Positions 26,882-35,571 of a stretch of DNA of 64,000 bases are shown here, piece by piece (the stretch's first letter is position 1; every line of letters begins with the position of its first letter). The position numbers and the translations under genes are program-made. Origin of the DNA: Faecalimonas sp. (GTDB taxonomy: Bacteria > Bacillota > Clostridia > Lachnospirales > Lachnospiraceae); NCBI GenBank assembly GCA_029264305.1, contig JARICA010000009.1, forward strand, positions 1 to 64,000. The letters are read 5' to 3'. The notes beneath the pieces are model-generated. The model did not search any database and had not been told where the DNA came from. It saw only the letters and a program-made list of their open reading frames with translations.

Positions 26882-28159
26882 ATGAAAAAAACAGATATAA
26901 AGTACGGCGTGTATGTTCAGATTTTGAAAGAAGAATTAGTTCCTGCTATGGGGTGTACTGAACCAATAGCGCTTGCATATGGAGCGGCAAAAGCAAGAGA
27001 AGTTTTAGGAACTCTTCCGGATAAGGTGAAAATTCAGGCGAGTGGAAGCATTATTAAAAATGTTAAGAGCGTAATTGTGCCAAACACAGATCATTTAAAA
27101 GGGATTCCAGCAGCAGCAACGGCGGGGATTGTTGCAGGAAAGGCTGAAAAGAAATTAGAAGTTATTGCTGAAGTTACAAAAGAGCAGATTAAGCAGATGC
27201 GTGAGTTTATGGAACATACAGAAATTACAGTAGAACACATCAATTCTGGAATTACATTTGATATTGTGATTACTGTATACAAGGGAGAATCTTATGCGAA
27301 AGTGCGTATTGCAAATTATCACACCAATATTGTACTTATAGAAAAAGATGGAGAAATATTAGAAAGTACAGTTGTGGAAGGAGAAAAAGAAGAAGGATTA
27401 ACGGATCGCTCTTTACTAAATGTAGAAGATATTGTTGATTTTGCTGATAGCGTAGATGTGGAAGATATTAAGGATGTGCTTGATAGACAGATCCAATATA
27501 ATACAGCTATCTCTAAAGAAGGACTTAGTGGAGATTATGGAGCCAATATAGGAAGTGTTCTTTTGAAAACATATGGAAATGACATTCGCACAAGAGCAAA
27601 AGCGGCAGCGGCAGCAGGATCGGATGCGAGAATGAACGGGTGTGAGCTCCCAGTAGTGATTAATTCTGGAAGTGGTAATCAAGGAATGACAGCATCTCTT
27701 CCGGTTATTGAATATGCAAAAGAATTAGAAGTATCCGATGAAAAATTGTATCGTGCATTAGCATTATCAAACCTCGTTACGATTCATCAGAAAACAGGGA
27801 TTGGGCGTCTTTCTGCATATTGTGGAGCAATTAGTGCAGGAGCAGGAGCAGGAGCAGGAATTGCATACCTTCTTGGAGGAACGTATGATGACATAATTCA
27901 TACAGTTGTAAATGCATTAGCAATTGTTTCTGGAATTGTTTGTGATGGAGCAAAGGCATCTTGTGCAGCGAAAATTGCATCTGCTGTAGATGCAGGAATT
28001 TTAGGATATAATATGTATAAATGTGGACAGCAGTTCTGTGAAGGAGATGGAATTGTAACAAAGGGTGTAGAAGCAACAATAAAAAATGTTGGTCGTTTAG
28101 GTAAAGAGGGAATGAAAGAAACAAATGAAGAAATTATTCGTATTATGGTAGGCGAGTAA
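26882..28159 (+). CDS. L-cysteine desulfidase family protein (CyuA/YhaM-like)
   Basis: A 425-residue protein of the UPF0597/CyuA family, which releases sulfide from L-cysteine using a [4Fe-4S] cluster and is related to serine dehydratase alpha domains. GCTEPIALAYGAAKAR lies near residue 26, the glycine-rich segment INSGSGNQGMTASLPV near 262, GAISAGAGAGAGIAYLLGG near 319 and VCDGAKASCAAKIA near 355, supplying the cysteines. ATG at 26882 follows AGAGGAGAT; an upstream start at 26846 would add twelve residues not seen in the family. Sulfide from this type of enzyme may feed iron-sulfur or thiolation pathways; note the cysteine desulfurase and thiI nearby. Confidence 0.9.
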   Translation: MKKTDIKYGVYVQILKEELVPAMGCTEPIALAYGAAKAREVLGTLPDKVKIQASGSIIKNVKSVIVPNTDHLKGIPAAATAGIVAGKAEKKLEVIAEVTKEQIKQMREFMEHTEITVEHINSGITFDIVITVYKGESYAKVRIANYHTNIVLIEKDGEILESTVVEGEKEEGLTDRSLLNVEDIVDFADSVDVEDIKDVLDRQIQYNTAISKEGLSGDYGANIGSVLLKTYGNDIRTRAKAAAAAGSDARMNGCELPVVINSGSGNQGMTASLPVIEYAKELEVSDEKLYRALALSNLVTIHQKTGIGRLSAYCGAISAGAGAGAGIAYLLGGTYDDIIHTVVNALAIVSGIVCDGAKASCAAKIASAVDAGILGYNMYKCGQQFCEGDGIVTKGVEATIKNVGRLGKEGMKETNEEIIRIMVGE

Positions 28160-28195
28160 GCATATTTGGAAGTATAGAAAAAAAGAGGTAATAAG

Positions 28196-29149
28196 ATGAA
28201 ATGGAATAAATTTAGATTAAAAACAGTAACAGCAGCAGAAGATATTGTTAGTAGTATGCTGATGGACTTGGGAATTGAAGGAGTAGAAATTGAAGATAAG
28301 GTTCCACTTACACAAGCAGATAAAGAGCAGATGTTTGTAGATATCCTTCCTGAAATAGAAGCGGATGATGGAGTTGCCTACTTAAGTTTTTATTTAGACG
28401 ATGGAGAAGATGTAGACACCATTTTAGAAAATGTGAAAAAAGAATTGGAAGAGATGAAAACTTTCTTAGATATTGGAGAATGTACGATTGAAGAATCTCA
28501 AACAGAAGATGTTGATTGGGTAAATAATTGGAAAAAATATTTCCATCAATTTTATGTAGATGATGTACTTATTATTCCGTCATGGGAAGAAGTAAAACCA
28601 GAAGATGAGGATAAAATGATTATTCATATCGATCCAGGAACTGCTTTTGGAACAGGAATGCATGAGACTACACAACTTTGTATTAGACAAATCAGAAAAT
28701 ATGTAACTCCACAAACAAGGATTTTAGATGTAGGATGTGGAAGTGGAATTTTGGGGATGCTTGCATTAAAATTTGGAGCAGAATATTCTGTAGGAACAGA
28801 TTTGGATCCATGTGCAATTGATGCTACTTATGAGAACATGGAAGTGAATGGCATTGAAAAGTCACAATATGAAGTGATGATTGGAAATATTATCGATGAT
28901 AAAGAAGTGCAGGATAAAGTTGGATATGAAAAGTATGATATAGTCGTTGCAAATATTTTGGCAGATGTACTTGTTCCTTTAACCCCTGTTATTGTAAATC
29001 AATTAAAAAAAGGTGGAATTTATATTACAAGTGGAATCATTGATATGAAAGAAGAAACAGTAGTAAATGCTGTAAAAGAAGCAGGACTAGAAGTGCTTGA
29101 AGTAACATATCAAGGAGAATGGGTATCTGTTACAGCAAGAAAGAATTAG
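28196..29149 (+). CDS. prmA: Ribosomal protein L11 methyltransferase
   Basis: PrmA trimethylates ribosomal protein L11. The 317-residue product has an N-terminal substrate-binding domain (about 1-90), a linker (VDWVNNWKKYFHQFYV near 110), and a class I AdoMet fold with IDPGTAFGTGMHETTQL near 146, ILDVGCGSGILGMLAL near 176 and VVANILADVLVPL near 248. It is 10 bases upstream of rsmE, a very common pairing in Bacillota. A GAGGTAA ribosome site precedes the ATG. Confidence 0.96.
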   Translation: MKWNKFRLKTVTAAEDIVSSMLMDLGIEGVEIEDKVPLTQADKEQMFVDILPEIEADDGVAYLSFYLDDGEDVDTILENVKKELEEMKTFLDIGECTIEESQTEDVDWVNNWKKYFHQFYVDDVLIIPSWEEVKPEDEDKMIIHIDPGTAFGTGMHETTQLCIRQIRKYVTPQTRILDVGCGSGILGMLALKFGAEYSVGTDLDPCAIDATYENMEVNGIEKSQYEVMIGNIIDDKEVQDKVGYEKYDIVVANILADVLVPLTPVIVNQLKKGGIYITSGIIDMKEETVVNAVKEAGLEVLEVTYQGEWVSVTARKN

Positions 29150-29159
29150 GAGAAAGAAT

Positions 29160-29897
29160 ATGCATCATTTTTTTGTAACACCGAGTCAGGTTAGTGGAGA
29201 TAGAATTTATATAGATGGTTCAGATGTAAATCATATTTGTAATGTATTGCGTATGAAAAAGGGAGAAAAACTCCAAATTAGTGACGGAAATAACAAAAAG
29301 TATATCTGTCAGATTGATGAAATAACAGTGGAAAAAGTTTTTCTACAGATTGTGGAAGAAAAAATTGGGGATACAGAACTCCCTTCTAAAATTTATCTAT
29401 TTCAAGGTCTTCCTAAAAGTGATAAAATGGAATTAATTGTACAAAAAGCGGTTGAGTTAGGTGCGTATGAAATTATTCCTGTTTCGACAAAGAGAGCGGT
29501 AGTGAAGTTAGATGCAAAAAAAGCCAGCAAAAAGGTAGAAAGATGGAATAGTATTGCAGAAGGTGGTGCCAAACAATCTGGACGTACGTTGGTTCCGAAA
29601 GTACGAGAAGTGATGGGATACAAAGAAGCACTTTCCTATGCCAAGGAATTAGATGTTGTGTTTATTCCGTACGAATTAGCAGAAGGAATGGAGCGGACAA
29701 AAGAATTGATTGAAAAAATAGCTAAAGGACAGTCTGTTGGAATCTTTATTGGTCCAGAAGGTGGGTTTGAAAAAGAGGAAGTAGAACAAGCAATGAAAAT
29801 GGGAGCAGAACCAATTACATTGGGAAAACGTATATTGAGAACGGAGACGGCTGGACTCACTATTTTGTCAATTTTAATGTATCATCTAGAAAACTAA
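29160..29897 (+). CDS. rsmE: 16S rRNA (uracil1498-N3)-methyltransferase
   Basis: RsmE methylates U1498 of 16S rRNA. The 245-residue SPOUT protein shows an N-terminal PUA-like domain (HHFFVTPSQVSGDRIYIDGSDVNHICNVLRMKKGE) and the SPOUT motifs LFQGLPKSDKMELIVQKAVELGA near 77, GGAKQSGRTLVPKV near 132, IFIGPEGGFEKEEVE near 193 and LGKRILRTETAGL near 219. It follows prmA with a GGAGAAAG ribosome site. Full length. Confidence 0.96.
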   Translation: MHHFFVTPSQVSGDRIYIDGSDVNHICNVLRMKKGEKLQISDGNNKKYICQIDEITVEKVFLQIVEEKIGDTELPSKIYLFQGLPKSDKMELIVQKAVELGAYEIIPVSTKRAVVKLDAKKASKKVERWNSIAEGGAKQSGRTLVPKVREVMGYKEALSYAKELDVVFIPYELAEGMERTKELIEKIAKGQSVGIFIGPEGGFEKEEVEQAMKMGAEPITLGKRILRTETAGLTILSILMYHLEN

Positions 29898-29940
29898 ATA
29901 CATAATTTATTAGTAATAAGAGAAACATAGGAGAAGAAAG

Positions 29941-31098
29941 ATGGAAGTATATTTGGACAATTCTGCCACAACCAAATGTTATGATAGTGTAAAAGAAATT
30001 GTACAAAAGGTGATGTGTGAAGATTATGGAAACCCTTCATCTATGCATAAAAAAGGTGTGGAAGCGGAAAAATATATAAAAGAAACAAAAGAAATTTTTG
30101 CAAAGTTATTAAAGGTTCAAGAAAAAGAGATATATTTTACTTCTGGTGGAACGGAAAGTGATAATTTAGCGTTAATAGGTACTGCAAGAGCAAATCATCG
30201 TTCTGGGAAACATTTAATCACATCATCCATTGAGCATCCAGCAATTTTAAATACGATGCAATATTTGGAGAAAGAAGAAGGATTTAGAGTAACTTATTTA
30301 CCAGTAGATAGTGAAGGTAAGATTCGTTTAGACGCACTACAAGAGGCATTATGCGACGAAACAATTCTTGTATCAGTTATGTATGTGAATAATGAAGTTG
30401 GGTCAGTGCAACCTATTGATCAAGCGGTGAAAATTGTAAAAGATTACAATAAAAATATTTTGTTTCATGTAGATGCAGTACAGGGATTTGGGAAATATAA
30501 GATACATCCAAAAAAATTAGGGGTTGATTTACTCTCTATTAGTGGGCATAAAATTCACGGTCCGAAAGGAATAGGAGTGCTTTATGTGAGTGAAAAGACA
30601 AAAATCAAACCAATTATTTTTGGAGGTGAGCAACAGAAGAATATTCGCTCTGGAACAGAAAATGTTCCCGGAATAGCAGGTTTGGGAATGGCAGCGAAAG
30701 AAATATACACAAATTTGGATGAAAAAGTTGCTCATATGCGTCAATTGAAACAACGTTTTATTACTGGAGTAATGAAGATAGAAGATACGACTATTCATGG
30801 AAGATATGATGAAACAAGTGCCCCTCATATTATTAGTGTTGGTATTGCTGGAATTAGAAGTGAAGTACTTTTGCATACATTAGAAGAAAAGGGAATCTAT
30901 GTTTCATCTGGTTCAGCTTGTGCATCGAATCATCCAGCAATCAGTGGAGTGTTAAAAGGAATTGGAGCGAAAAATGAATTTTTAGATGCAACAATTCGAT
31001 TTAGCTTATCAGAGTTTACAACAGAAGAAGAAATTGACTATACTTTAGAAACATTATATAATTGTATACCAATGCTTAGAAGATATACAAGACATTAA
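29941..31098 (+). CDS. Cysteine desulfurase (NifS/IscS-like)
   Basis: A 385-residue PLP enzyme that takes sulfur from cysteine and passes it as persulfide. The N-terminal YLDNSATT (residues 4-11), the EHPA loop near 99, the PLP lysine in SISGHKIHGPKG near 203 and the active cysteine in SSGSACASNHPA near 325 are all present. It directly precedes thiI (35 bases), and such pairs supply sulfur for 4-thiouridine in tRNA (NifZ-ThiI in Bacillus). A GGAGAAGAAAG ribosome site precedes the ATG. Whether it also serves iron-sulfur assembly is not told. Confidence 0.93.
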   Translation: MEVYLDNSATTKCYDSVKEIVQKVMCEDYGNPSSMHKKGVEAEKYIKETKEIFAKLLKVQEKEIYFTSGGTESDNLALIGTARANHRSGKHLITSSIEHPAILNTMQYLEKEEGFRVTYLPVDSEGKIRLDALQEALCDETILVSVMYVNNEVGSVQPIDQAVKIVKDYNKNILFHVDAVQGFGKYKIHPKKLGVDLLSISGHKIHGPKGIGVLYVSEKTKIKPIIFGGEQQKNIRSGTENVPGIAGLGMAAKEIYTNLDEKVAHMRQLKQRFITGVMKIEDTTIHGRYDETSAPHIISVGIAGIRSEVLLHTLEEKGIYVSSGSACASNHPAISGVLKGIGAKNEFLDATIRFSLSEFTTEEEIDYTLETLYNCIPMLRRYTRH

Positions 31099-31133
31099 AG
31101 AGTTTTTTGAAAGAGAGAAAGGTAAGAATATAC

Positions 31134-32318
31134 ATGAAATTTCAATCATTTTTAATAAAATACGGTGAAATCGGTATTAAAGGGAAAAATAGATATATTT
31201 TTGAAGACGCACTTATGCGTCAGATACGTTTTGCGTTGAAAGATGTAGAGGGAACATTTAATGTACACAAAGCACAGGGCAGAGTGTATGTTGACTGTGA
31301 TGGGGAATTTGATTATGATGAGACAGTTGCTGGCTTAAAAAGAGTATTTGGTATTGTAGGAATCTGCCCTGTGATCCATGTAGAAGATAAAGGATTTGAT
31401 GAACTTAAAAAAGTAGTTGTGAATTATATGGATGAAATGTATCCAGATAAAAATACAACATTTAAAGTAGAAGCGAGACGTGGAAAGAAAAGTTATCCAA
31501 AGAATTCAATGGAAATCAATTGTGAAATTGGAGAAGCAATTTTAGAAGCGTTTCCTGAAATCAAGGTAGATGTTCACAAACCTGCAATCAAATTAAATAT
31601 TGAAGTGCGAGAAGAAATTTATATCTATTCAGAAATTATACCAGGTCCAGGAGGAATGCCAGTAGGAACAAATGGAAAAGCAATGCTATTACTTTCAGGA
31701 GGAATTGATAGTCCTGTTGCAGGATATATGATTTCGAAAAGAGGAGTTGGATTAGAAGCAACTTATTTCCATGCACCACCTTACACAAGCGAACGAGCAA
31801 AACAGAAAGTAATTGACTTAGCAAAACTTGTTTCAAAATATTCAGGACCAATTAAGTTAAATATTGTTAATTTTACAGACATTCAGTTATATATTTATGA
31901 TAAATGCCCACATGATGAACTTACGATCATTATGCGTAGATATATGATGAAAATTGCAGAGTATTTTGCGAAGGAAAGTGGATGCCTTGGGCTTATTACA
32001 GGAGAAAGTATTGGACAGGTTGCAAGCCAAACAATGCAGAGTCTTATGGCAACAAATGACGTATGCTCATTACCAGTATATCGTCCAGTAATTGGATTTG
32101 ATAAGCAGGAAATTGTAGATATTGCAGAAAAAATTGATACTTATGAAACGTCTATTTTGCCGTTTGAAGACTGTTGCACAATTTTTGTTGCAAAACATCC
32201 AGTAACGAAACCGAATTTGAATATCATTAGACGTTCAGAAGAAAATCTAGCAGAGAAAATTGATGAATTGTTTGAACAGGCAATTCAGACAGTTGAAACA
32301 ATCGTTGTAAAACCATAA
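31134..32318 (+). CDS. thiI: tRNA 4-thiouridine synthetase ThiI
   Basis: ThiI adenylates U8 of tRNA and inserts sulfur. The 394-residue product has the N-terminal ferredoxin-like and THUMP domains (KYGEIGIKGKNRYIFEDALM near 9, up to 165) and the PP-loop domain with LLLSGGIDSPVAGY near 184. The C-terminal rhodanese domain of E. coli ThiI is absent, as in Bacillus, so the cysteine desulfurase next door is the likely direct sulfur donor. ATG at 31134 (MKFQSFLIKYGE) fits a GAGAGAAAGG site; the TTG start at 31107 is less likely. Confidence 0.95.
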   Translation: MKFQSFLIKYGEIGIKGKNRYIFEDALMRQIRFALKDVEGTFNVHKAQGRVYVDCDGEFDYDETVAGLKRVFGIVGICPVIHVEDKGFDELKKVVVNYMDEMYPDKNTTFKVEARRGKKSYPKNSMEINCEIGEAILEAFPEIKVDVHKPAIKLNIEVREEIYIYSEIIPGPGGMPVGTNGKAMLLLSGGIDSPVAGYMISKRGVGLEATYFHAPPYTSERAKQKVIDLAKLVSKYSGPIKLNIVNFTDIQLYIYDKCPHDELTIIMRRYMMKIAEYFAKESGCLGLITGESIGQVASQTMQSLMATNDVCSLPVYRPVIGFDKQEIVDIAEKIDTYETSILPFEDCCTIFVAKHPVTKPNLNIIRRSEENLAEKIDELFEQAIQTVETIVVKP

Positions 32319-32322
32319 GAAG

Positions 32323-32355
32323 TAAAAAGCCCCACAAATTTTGTGGGGCATTTAA
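32323..32355. terminator. Bidirectional terminator
   Basis: GCCCCACAA at 32329-32337 pairs perfectly with TTGTGGGGC at 32341-32349. AAAAA precedes and ATTT follows, so the stronger T-run faces the minus-strand gene. It lies between thiI and the convergent HPr-like gene. Confidence 0.9.
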
Positions 32356-32369
32356 ACTCGTAAATTAAA

Positions 32370-32600
32370 TTATACAATATATGGTTTTAATACTTCGAGA
32401 ACAGTTTCAGCATCATCTTCAGCATGAATGTTTAAGTCGATTGGTTTTGATAAATCTAAACTAAAAATACCCATAATAGATTTTGCGTCAATTACATAAC
32501 GACCAGATACTAAATCAAAATCATAATCAAATTTTGTGATTTCATTTACGAATGATTTAACTTTGTCGATTGAATTTAAAGAAATTTGTACTGTTTTCAT
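32370..32600 (-). CDS. HPr-like protein without the PTS histidine
   Basis: A 76-residue protein with the HPr fold pattern: the regulatory serine motif DAKSIMGIFSLDLSKPI (about residues 39-55) and the C-terminal NIHAEDDAETVLEVL helix. The usual active-site segment around His15 (TGLHARPAS in HPr) is replaced by SLNSIDKVKSF, so it cannot carry phosphate for sugar transport. It resembles Crh-type regulators that keep Ser46. The start at 32600 is set by the AAGGAGG site just upstream; the longer frame to 32666 has none. Probably monocistronic. Confidence 0.85.
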   Translation of the reverse strand: MKTVQISLNSIDKVKSFVNEITKFDYDFDLVSGRYVIDAKSIMGIFSLDLSKPIDLNIHAEDDAETVLEVLKPYIV

Positions 32601-32731
32601 TGGAATAACCTCCTTGAATGTTTTTTGTTCTATGTTTATATTAATTTGTATAACAAGAAAAGTCAAGGAACAATATGCCCAAGAAAAAGTTAAATTTTCG
32701 TTATTTTATACATAGATTTTAGGAGGAAAAA

Positions 32732-34024
32732 ATGAAAAAAGTTGCATTACACAATTTGGGATGTAAAGTGAATGCTTATGAAACGGAAGCGATGCAAGAA
32801 TTGCTTGAAAAAGAAGGATATCAAATCGTTCCGTTTAAAGAAGGAGCAGATATTTATATTATTAATACATGCACGGTAACGAATATGGCAGATCGAAAAT
32901 CTCGTCAAATGCTTCATAGAGCTAAGAAAATGAATCCACAAGCAATTGTAGTTGCGACTGGATGCTATGTGCAGACAAAAAGCGAGAAGGAACAAATTGA
33001 CGAGAGCATTGATATTGTGATCGGAAATAACAAAAAACAGGATTTGATTCCTATTTTGAAACAATATGAAGAGGAACATCAAGGTGTACAAAAAGAAGTT
33101 ATTGATATTAATCATACAAAAGAGTATGAAGAACTTCATTTAAGTAAGACAGCAGAACATACAAGAGCTTACCTAAAAGTACAAGATGGATGTAATCAGT
33201 TTTGCACATACTGTATTATTCCATATGCAAGAGGACGAGTGCGTAGCAGAGTTAAAGATAATGTTGTTGCGGAAGTAAAACAATTAGTGCAAAATGGATA
33301 CCAAGAAGTAGTTCTTACTGGAATACATTTAAGTTCTTATGGTGTGGACTTAGAAAATGAAGATTTATTGTCTCTTATTTTGGCAGTAAATGAGATTGAA
33401 GGATTAAAAAGAATACGCTTAGGCTCATTAGAACCAAGAATTATTACAGAAGAATTTGTAAAAACAATTTCTAGTTTAGAAAAAATGTGTCCCCATTTTC
33501 ATCTTTCTTTACAAAGTGGTTGCAATGCAACTTTAAAACGAATGAATAGACGATATACGGCAGAAGAGTATTTTGAAAAATGTCAGTTGCTTAGAGAATA
33601 TTTTGAAAATCCAGCATTAACCACAGATGTGATTGTAGGATTTCCAGGAGAAACAGAAGAAGAGTTTGAAGAATCGAGAAAATTTTTAGAAAAAGTGAAT
33701 TTTTATGAAACACATATATTCAAGTACTCGAGAAGAGAGGGAACGAAAGCCGCTGTAATGGAAAATCAAGTTCCAGAACAAACAAAAACAAAAAGAAGCA
33801 ATCTTCTTTTGGAATTAGATGAAAGAAAACGAAAAGAATATGAAGAAAAATTCATTGGAAAGACAGTGGAAGTGTTGATGGAAGAAGAAATAAAAAAAGA
33901 TGGAAAACTTTATCAAATAGGGCATACAAAAGAGTATATAAAAGTTTCTTTAGAAAGTAACAATAAACTTCAAAATCAATTAGTAAATATTAAAATTGAG
34001 AATCATTCACAAATTATACGTTGA
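32732..34024 (+). CDS. mtaB: tRNA t6A37 methylthiotransferase MtaB
   Basis: A radical-SAM methylthiotransferase converting t6A to ms2t6A at position 37 of ANN-decoding tRNAs. The 430-residue protein has the N-terminal cluster cysteines in LGCKVNAYE, INTCTVTNMADRKS and ATGCYVQ (residues about 9, 48, 83), the radical-SAM motif CNQFCTYCIIPYARG near 153, and a C-terminal TRAM-like segment. The ribosome site is AGGAGGAA. It begins the RNA-modification cluster continued by the trmR/trhP-like genes. Confidence 0.95.
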   Translation: MKKVALHNLGCKVNAYETEAMQELLEKEGYQIVPFKEGADIYIINTCTVTNMADRKSRQMLHRAKKMNPQAIVVATGCYVQTKSEKEQIDESIDIVIGNNKKQDLIPILKQYEEEHQGVQKEVIDINHTKEYEELHLSKTAEHTRAYLKVQDGCNQFCTYCIIPYARGRVRSRVKDNVVAEVKQLVQNGYQEVVLTGIHLSSYGVDLENEDLLSLILAVNEIEGLKRIRLGSLEPRIITEEFVKTISSLEKMCPHFHLSLQSGCNATLKRMNRRYTAEEYFEKCQLLREYFENPALTTDVIVGFPGETEEEFEESRKFLEKVNFYETHIFKYSRREGTKAAVMENQVPEQTKTKRSNLLLELDERKRKEYEEKFIGKTVEVLMEEEIKKDGKLYQIGHTKEYIKVSLESNNKLQNQLVNIKIENHSQIIR

Positions 34025-34049
34025 ATTTTATAGGCAATTATATTAGAAT
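34021..34049 (+). promoter_or_regulatory. Predicted promoter of ireB operon
   Basis: TTGAAT, 17-base spacer, TAGAAT, overlapping the mtaB stop codon and 32 bases before ireB. Confidence 0.5.
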
Positions 34050-34080
34050 AAAGTTGAAATAAAGTAAAGGACGTGGTGAA

Positions 34081-34344
34081 ATGAAAGATTTAAATAGTAC
34101 ACAATTTTTTCGTGTAGAACCTGCTCCGCAAATTCAAGCAAAAGATATTCTTGAAATTGTATATCAGGCTTTGCGGGAAAAAGGGTACAATCCAGTCAAC
34201 CAGATTGTTGGTTATATTATGTCAGGCGACCCTACATACATTACAAGTCACAATGGGGCAAGAAGTCTGATTATGAAAATAGAAAGAGATGAGTTGGTGG
34301 AAGAAATGCTCAAAACGTATATAGAGCATCACTCATGGGAATAA
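34081..34344 (+). CDS. ireB: IreB family regulatory phosphoprotein
   Basis: An 87-residue protein of the IreB (DUF965) family; in Enterococcus IreB is a substrate of the kinase IreK and affects cephalosporin resistance. The conserved segments [41 protein letters not shown] and [10 protein letters not shown] are present. The N terminus contains Ser/Thr (NSTQFF) that could be phosphorylated. In Bacillus its orthologue lies before ruvX and a DUF1292 gene, the same order as here, so it is part of a conserved cluster. Confidence 0.95.
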   Translation: MKDLNSTQFFRVEPAPQIQAKDILEIVYQALREKGYNPVNQIVGYIMSGDPTYITSHNGARSLIMKIERDELVEEMLKTYIEHHSWE

Positions 34345-34348
34345 TATA

Positions 34349-34777
34349 ATGAGAATTATGGGATTAGATTATGGGTCTAAGACAGTGGGAGTTGCAATTA
34401 GCGATGCCCTTTGTCTTACGGCACAAGGAATTGAAACAATTCAGAGAAAAGATGAGAATAAGTTAAGGAAAACACTTGCTCGTATTGAACAATTAATTGA
34501 TGAATATGAAGTGGAGAAAATTGTTCTTGGTTTGCCAAAGCACATGAACAATGATATTGGAGATCGTGCAGAAAAATCTTTGGCATTTAAAGAAATGTTA
34601 GAAAGAAGAACACAACTTGAGGTAATTATGTGGGACGAGCGTCTAACTACAGTGGAAGCGGAACGAACACTGATAGAAAGCAATGTACGAAGAGAAGAAC
34701 GCAAAAAATATATTGATAAAATTGCGGCGATTTTTATTCTTCAAGGATATTTGGACTCAATTTATTTAAAAAAGTAA
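34349..34777 (+). CDS. ruvX: Putative pre-16S rRNA nuclease / Holliday junction resolvase RuvX
   Basis: A 142-residue YqgF protein with an RNase H fold: [16 protein letters not shown] (residues 4-19), VLGLPKHMN near 63 and [14 protein letters not shown] near 96, supplying the acidic residues. YqgF processes the 5' end of 16S rRNA in E. coli and has been suggested as a junction resolvase. It is 4 bases after ireB. Full length. Confidence 0.94.
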   Translation: MRIMGLDYGSKTVGVAISDALCLTAQGIETIQRKDENKLRKTLARIEQLIDEYEVEKIVLGLPKHMNNDIGDRAEKSLAFKEMLERRTQLEVIMWDERLTTVEAERTLIESNVRREERKKYIDKIAAIFILQGYLDSIYLKK

Positions 34778-34797
34778 GTGCTTGCGGGGTAGAATAG

Positions 34798-35058
34798 ATG
34801 GAAAAAATTCAGTTTATGTTTGAAGACGGAACAGAATCTGTGGATTTTTTTGTTTTAGAAGAAACAAAAGTAAATGGTGTGTCATATATTTTGGTGACGG
34901 ATTCGGAAGAAGACGATGCAGAATGCATGATTTTGAGGGATACAAGTAAACCAGAAGATAGTGAAAGTGTTTATGAATTAGTAGAAGATGACACAGAACT
35001 TGAAGCGATATTAAAAATATTTGAAGAGTTATTAGAAGATATTGCTATAGAAATGTAA
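34798..35058 (+). CDS. DUF1292 domain-containing protein
   Basis: An 86-residue acidic protein with the DUF1292 pattern: FEDGTESVDFFVLEETKVNGVSYILVTD and DDAECMILRD, followed by an acidic C-terminal helix. Function is unknown. Its place after ireB-ruvX is conserved in Bacillota (yrzB in Bacillus). The ATG follows GGGGTAGA. Certain as a family member. Confidence 0.9.
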   Translation: MEKIQFMFEDGTESVDFFVLEETKVNGVSYILVTDSEEDDAECMILRDTSKPEDSESVYELVEDDTELEAILKIFEELLEDIAIEM

Positions 35059-35081
35059 CGTACAGATTTAAGAGGTGTGAT

Positions 35082-35558
35082 ATGTCTATCAATCAAGAAA
35101 AGTTTAAAGAGATGTTAAAAGAAAAAGGGCTGAAAGTGACAAATCAGAGATTGGTTGTTTTAAAAGTTTTAGCAGAGCATAAAGATAGACATATGACAGC
35201 AGAAGAAATATATGATTTAGTTAGAAATGAGTTTCGGGATATAGGAATTGCAACAGTTTATAGAACGGTTCAATTGCTTTTGGAAATGAAATTAATAGAC
35301 CGTATTGAATTAAATGATGGCTATGTGAGATATGAAATAGGGCATCAATTTTTTTGCGATACGAAACATTATCACCATCATTTGATCTGTAAAGAGTGTG
35401 GGAAAATTATTTCCTTTGATGATGATTTGTTAGAAGATTTGGAAAAATATATCGAGGAAACATTGGGATTTTGTGTTTTAGACCATGAATTAAAACTTTA
35501 CGGAAAATGTAAGGATTGTATAGAAAAAGAAAAGAATGTGCGGAAACATATAGAATGA
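35082..35558 (+). CDS. Fur-family transcriptional regulator
   Basis: A 158-residue metal-dependent repressor. The winged helix is at about 10-85 (KGLKVTNQRLVVLKVLAEHKD, IGIATVYRTVQLLLEMKLI). The dimerisation domain has the metal-site cluster TKHYHHHLICKECGKI near 95 and the second CxxC in YGKCKDC near 145, forming the structural zinc site. Whether it senses iron, zinc or peroxide is not decided by sequence; the HYHHHL context is most like Fur. It precedes RNase J by 13 bases and may be cotranscribed. Confidence 0.92.
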   Translation: MSINQEKFKEMLKEKGLKVTNQRLVVLKVLAEHKDRHMTAEEIYDLVRNEFRDIGIATVYRTVQLLLEMKLIDRIELNDGYVRYEIGHQFFCDTKHYHHHLICKECGKIISFDDDLLEDLEKYIEETLGFCVLDHELKLYGKCKDCIEKEKNVRKHIE

Positions 35559-35571
35559 TGGAGGTGTAAAA

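Noticed and set aside
27831-28124. Leucine-rich minus-strand open frame opposite the cysteine desulfidase gene
   Set aside because: It is the antisense reading of glycine/alanine-rich codons in a conserved gene and has no ribosome site or family.
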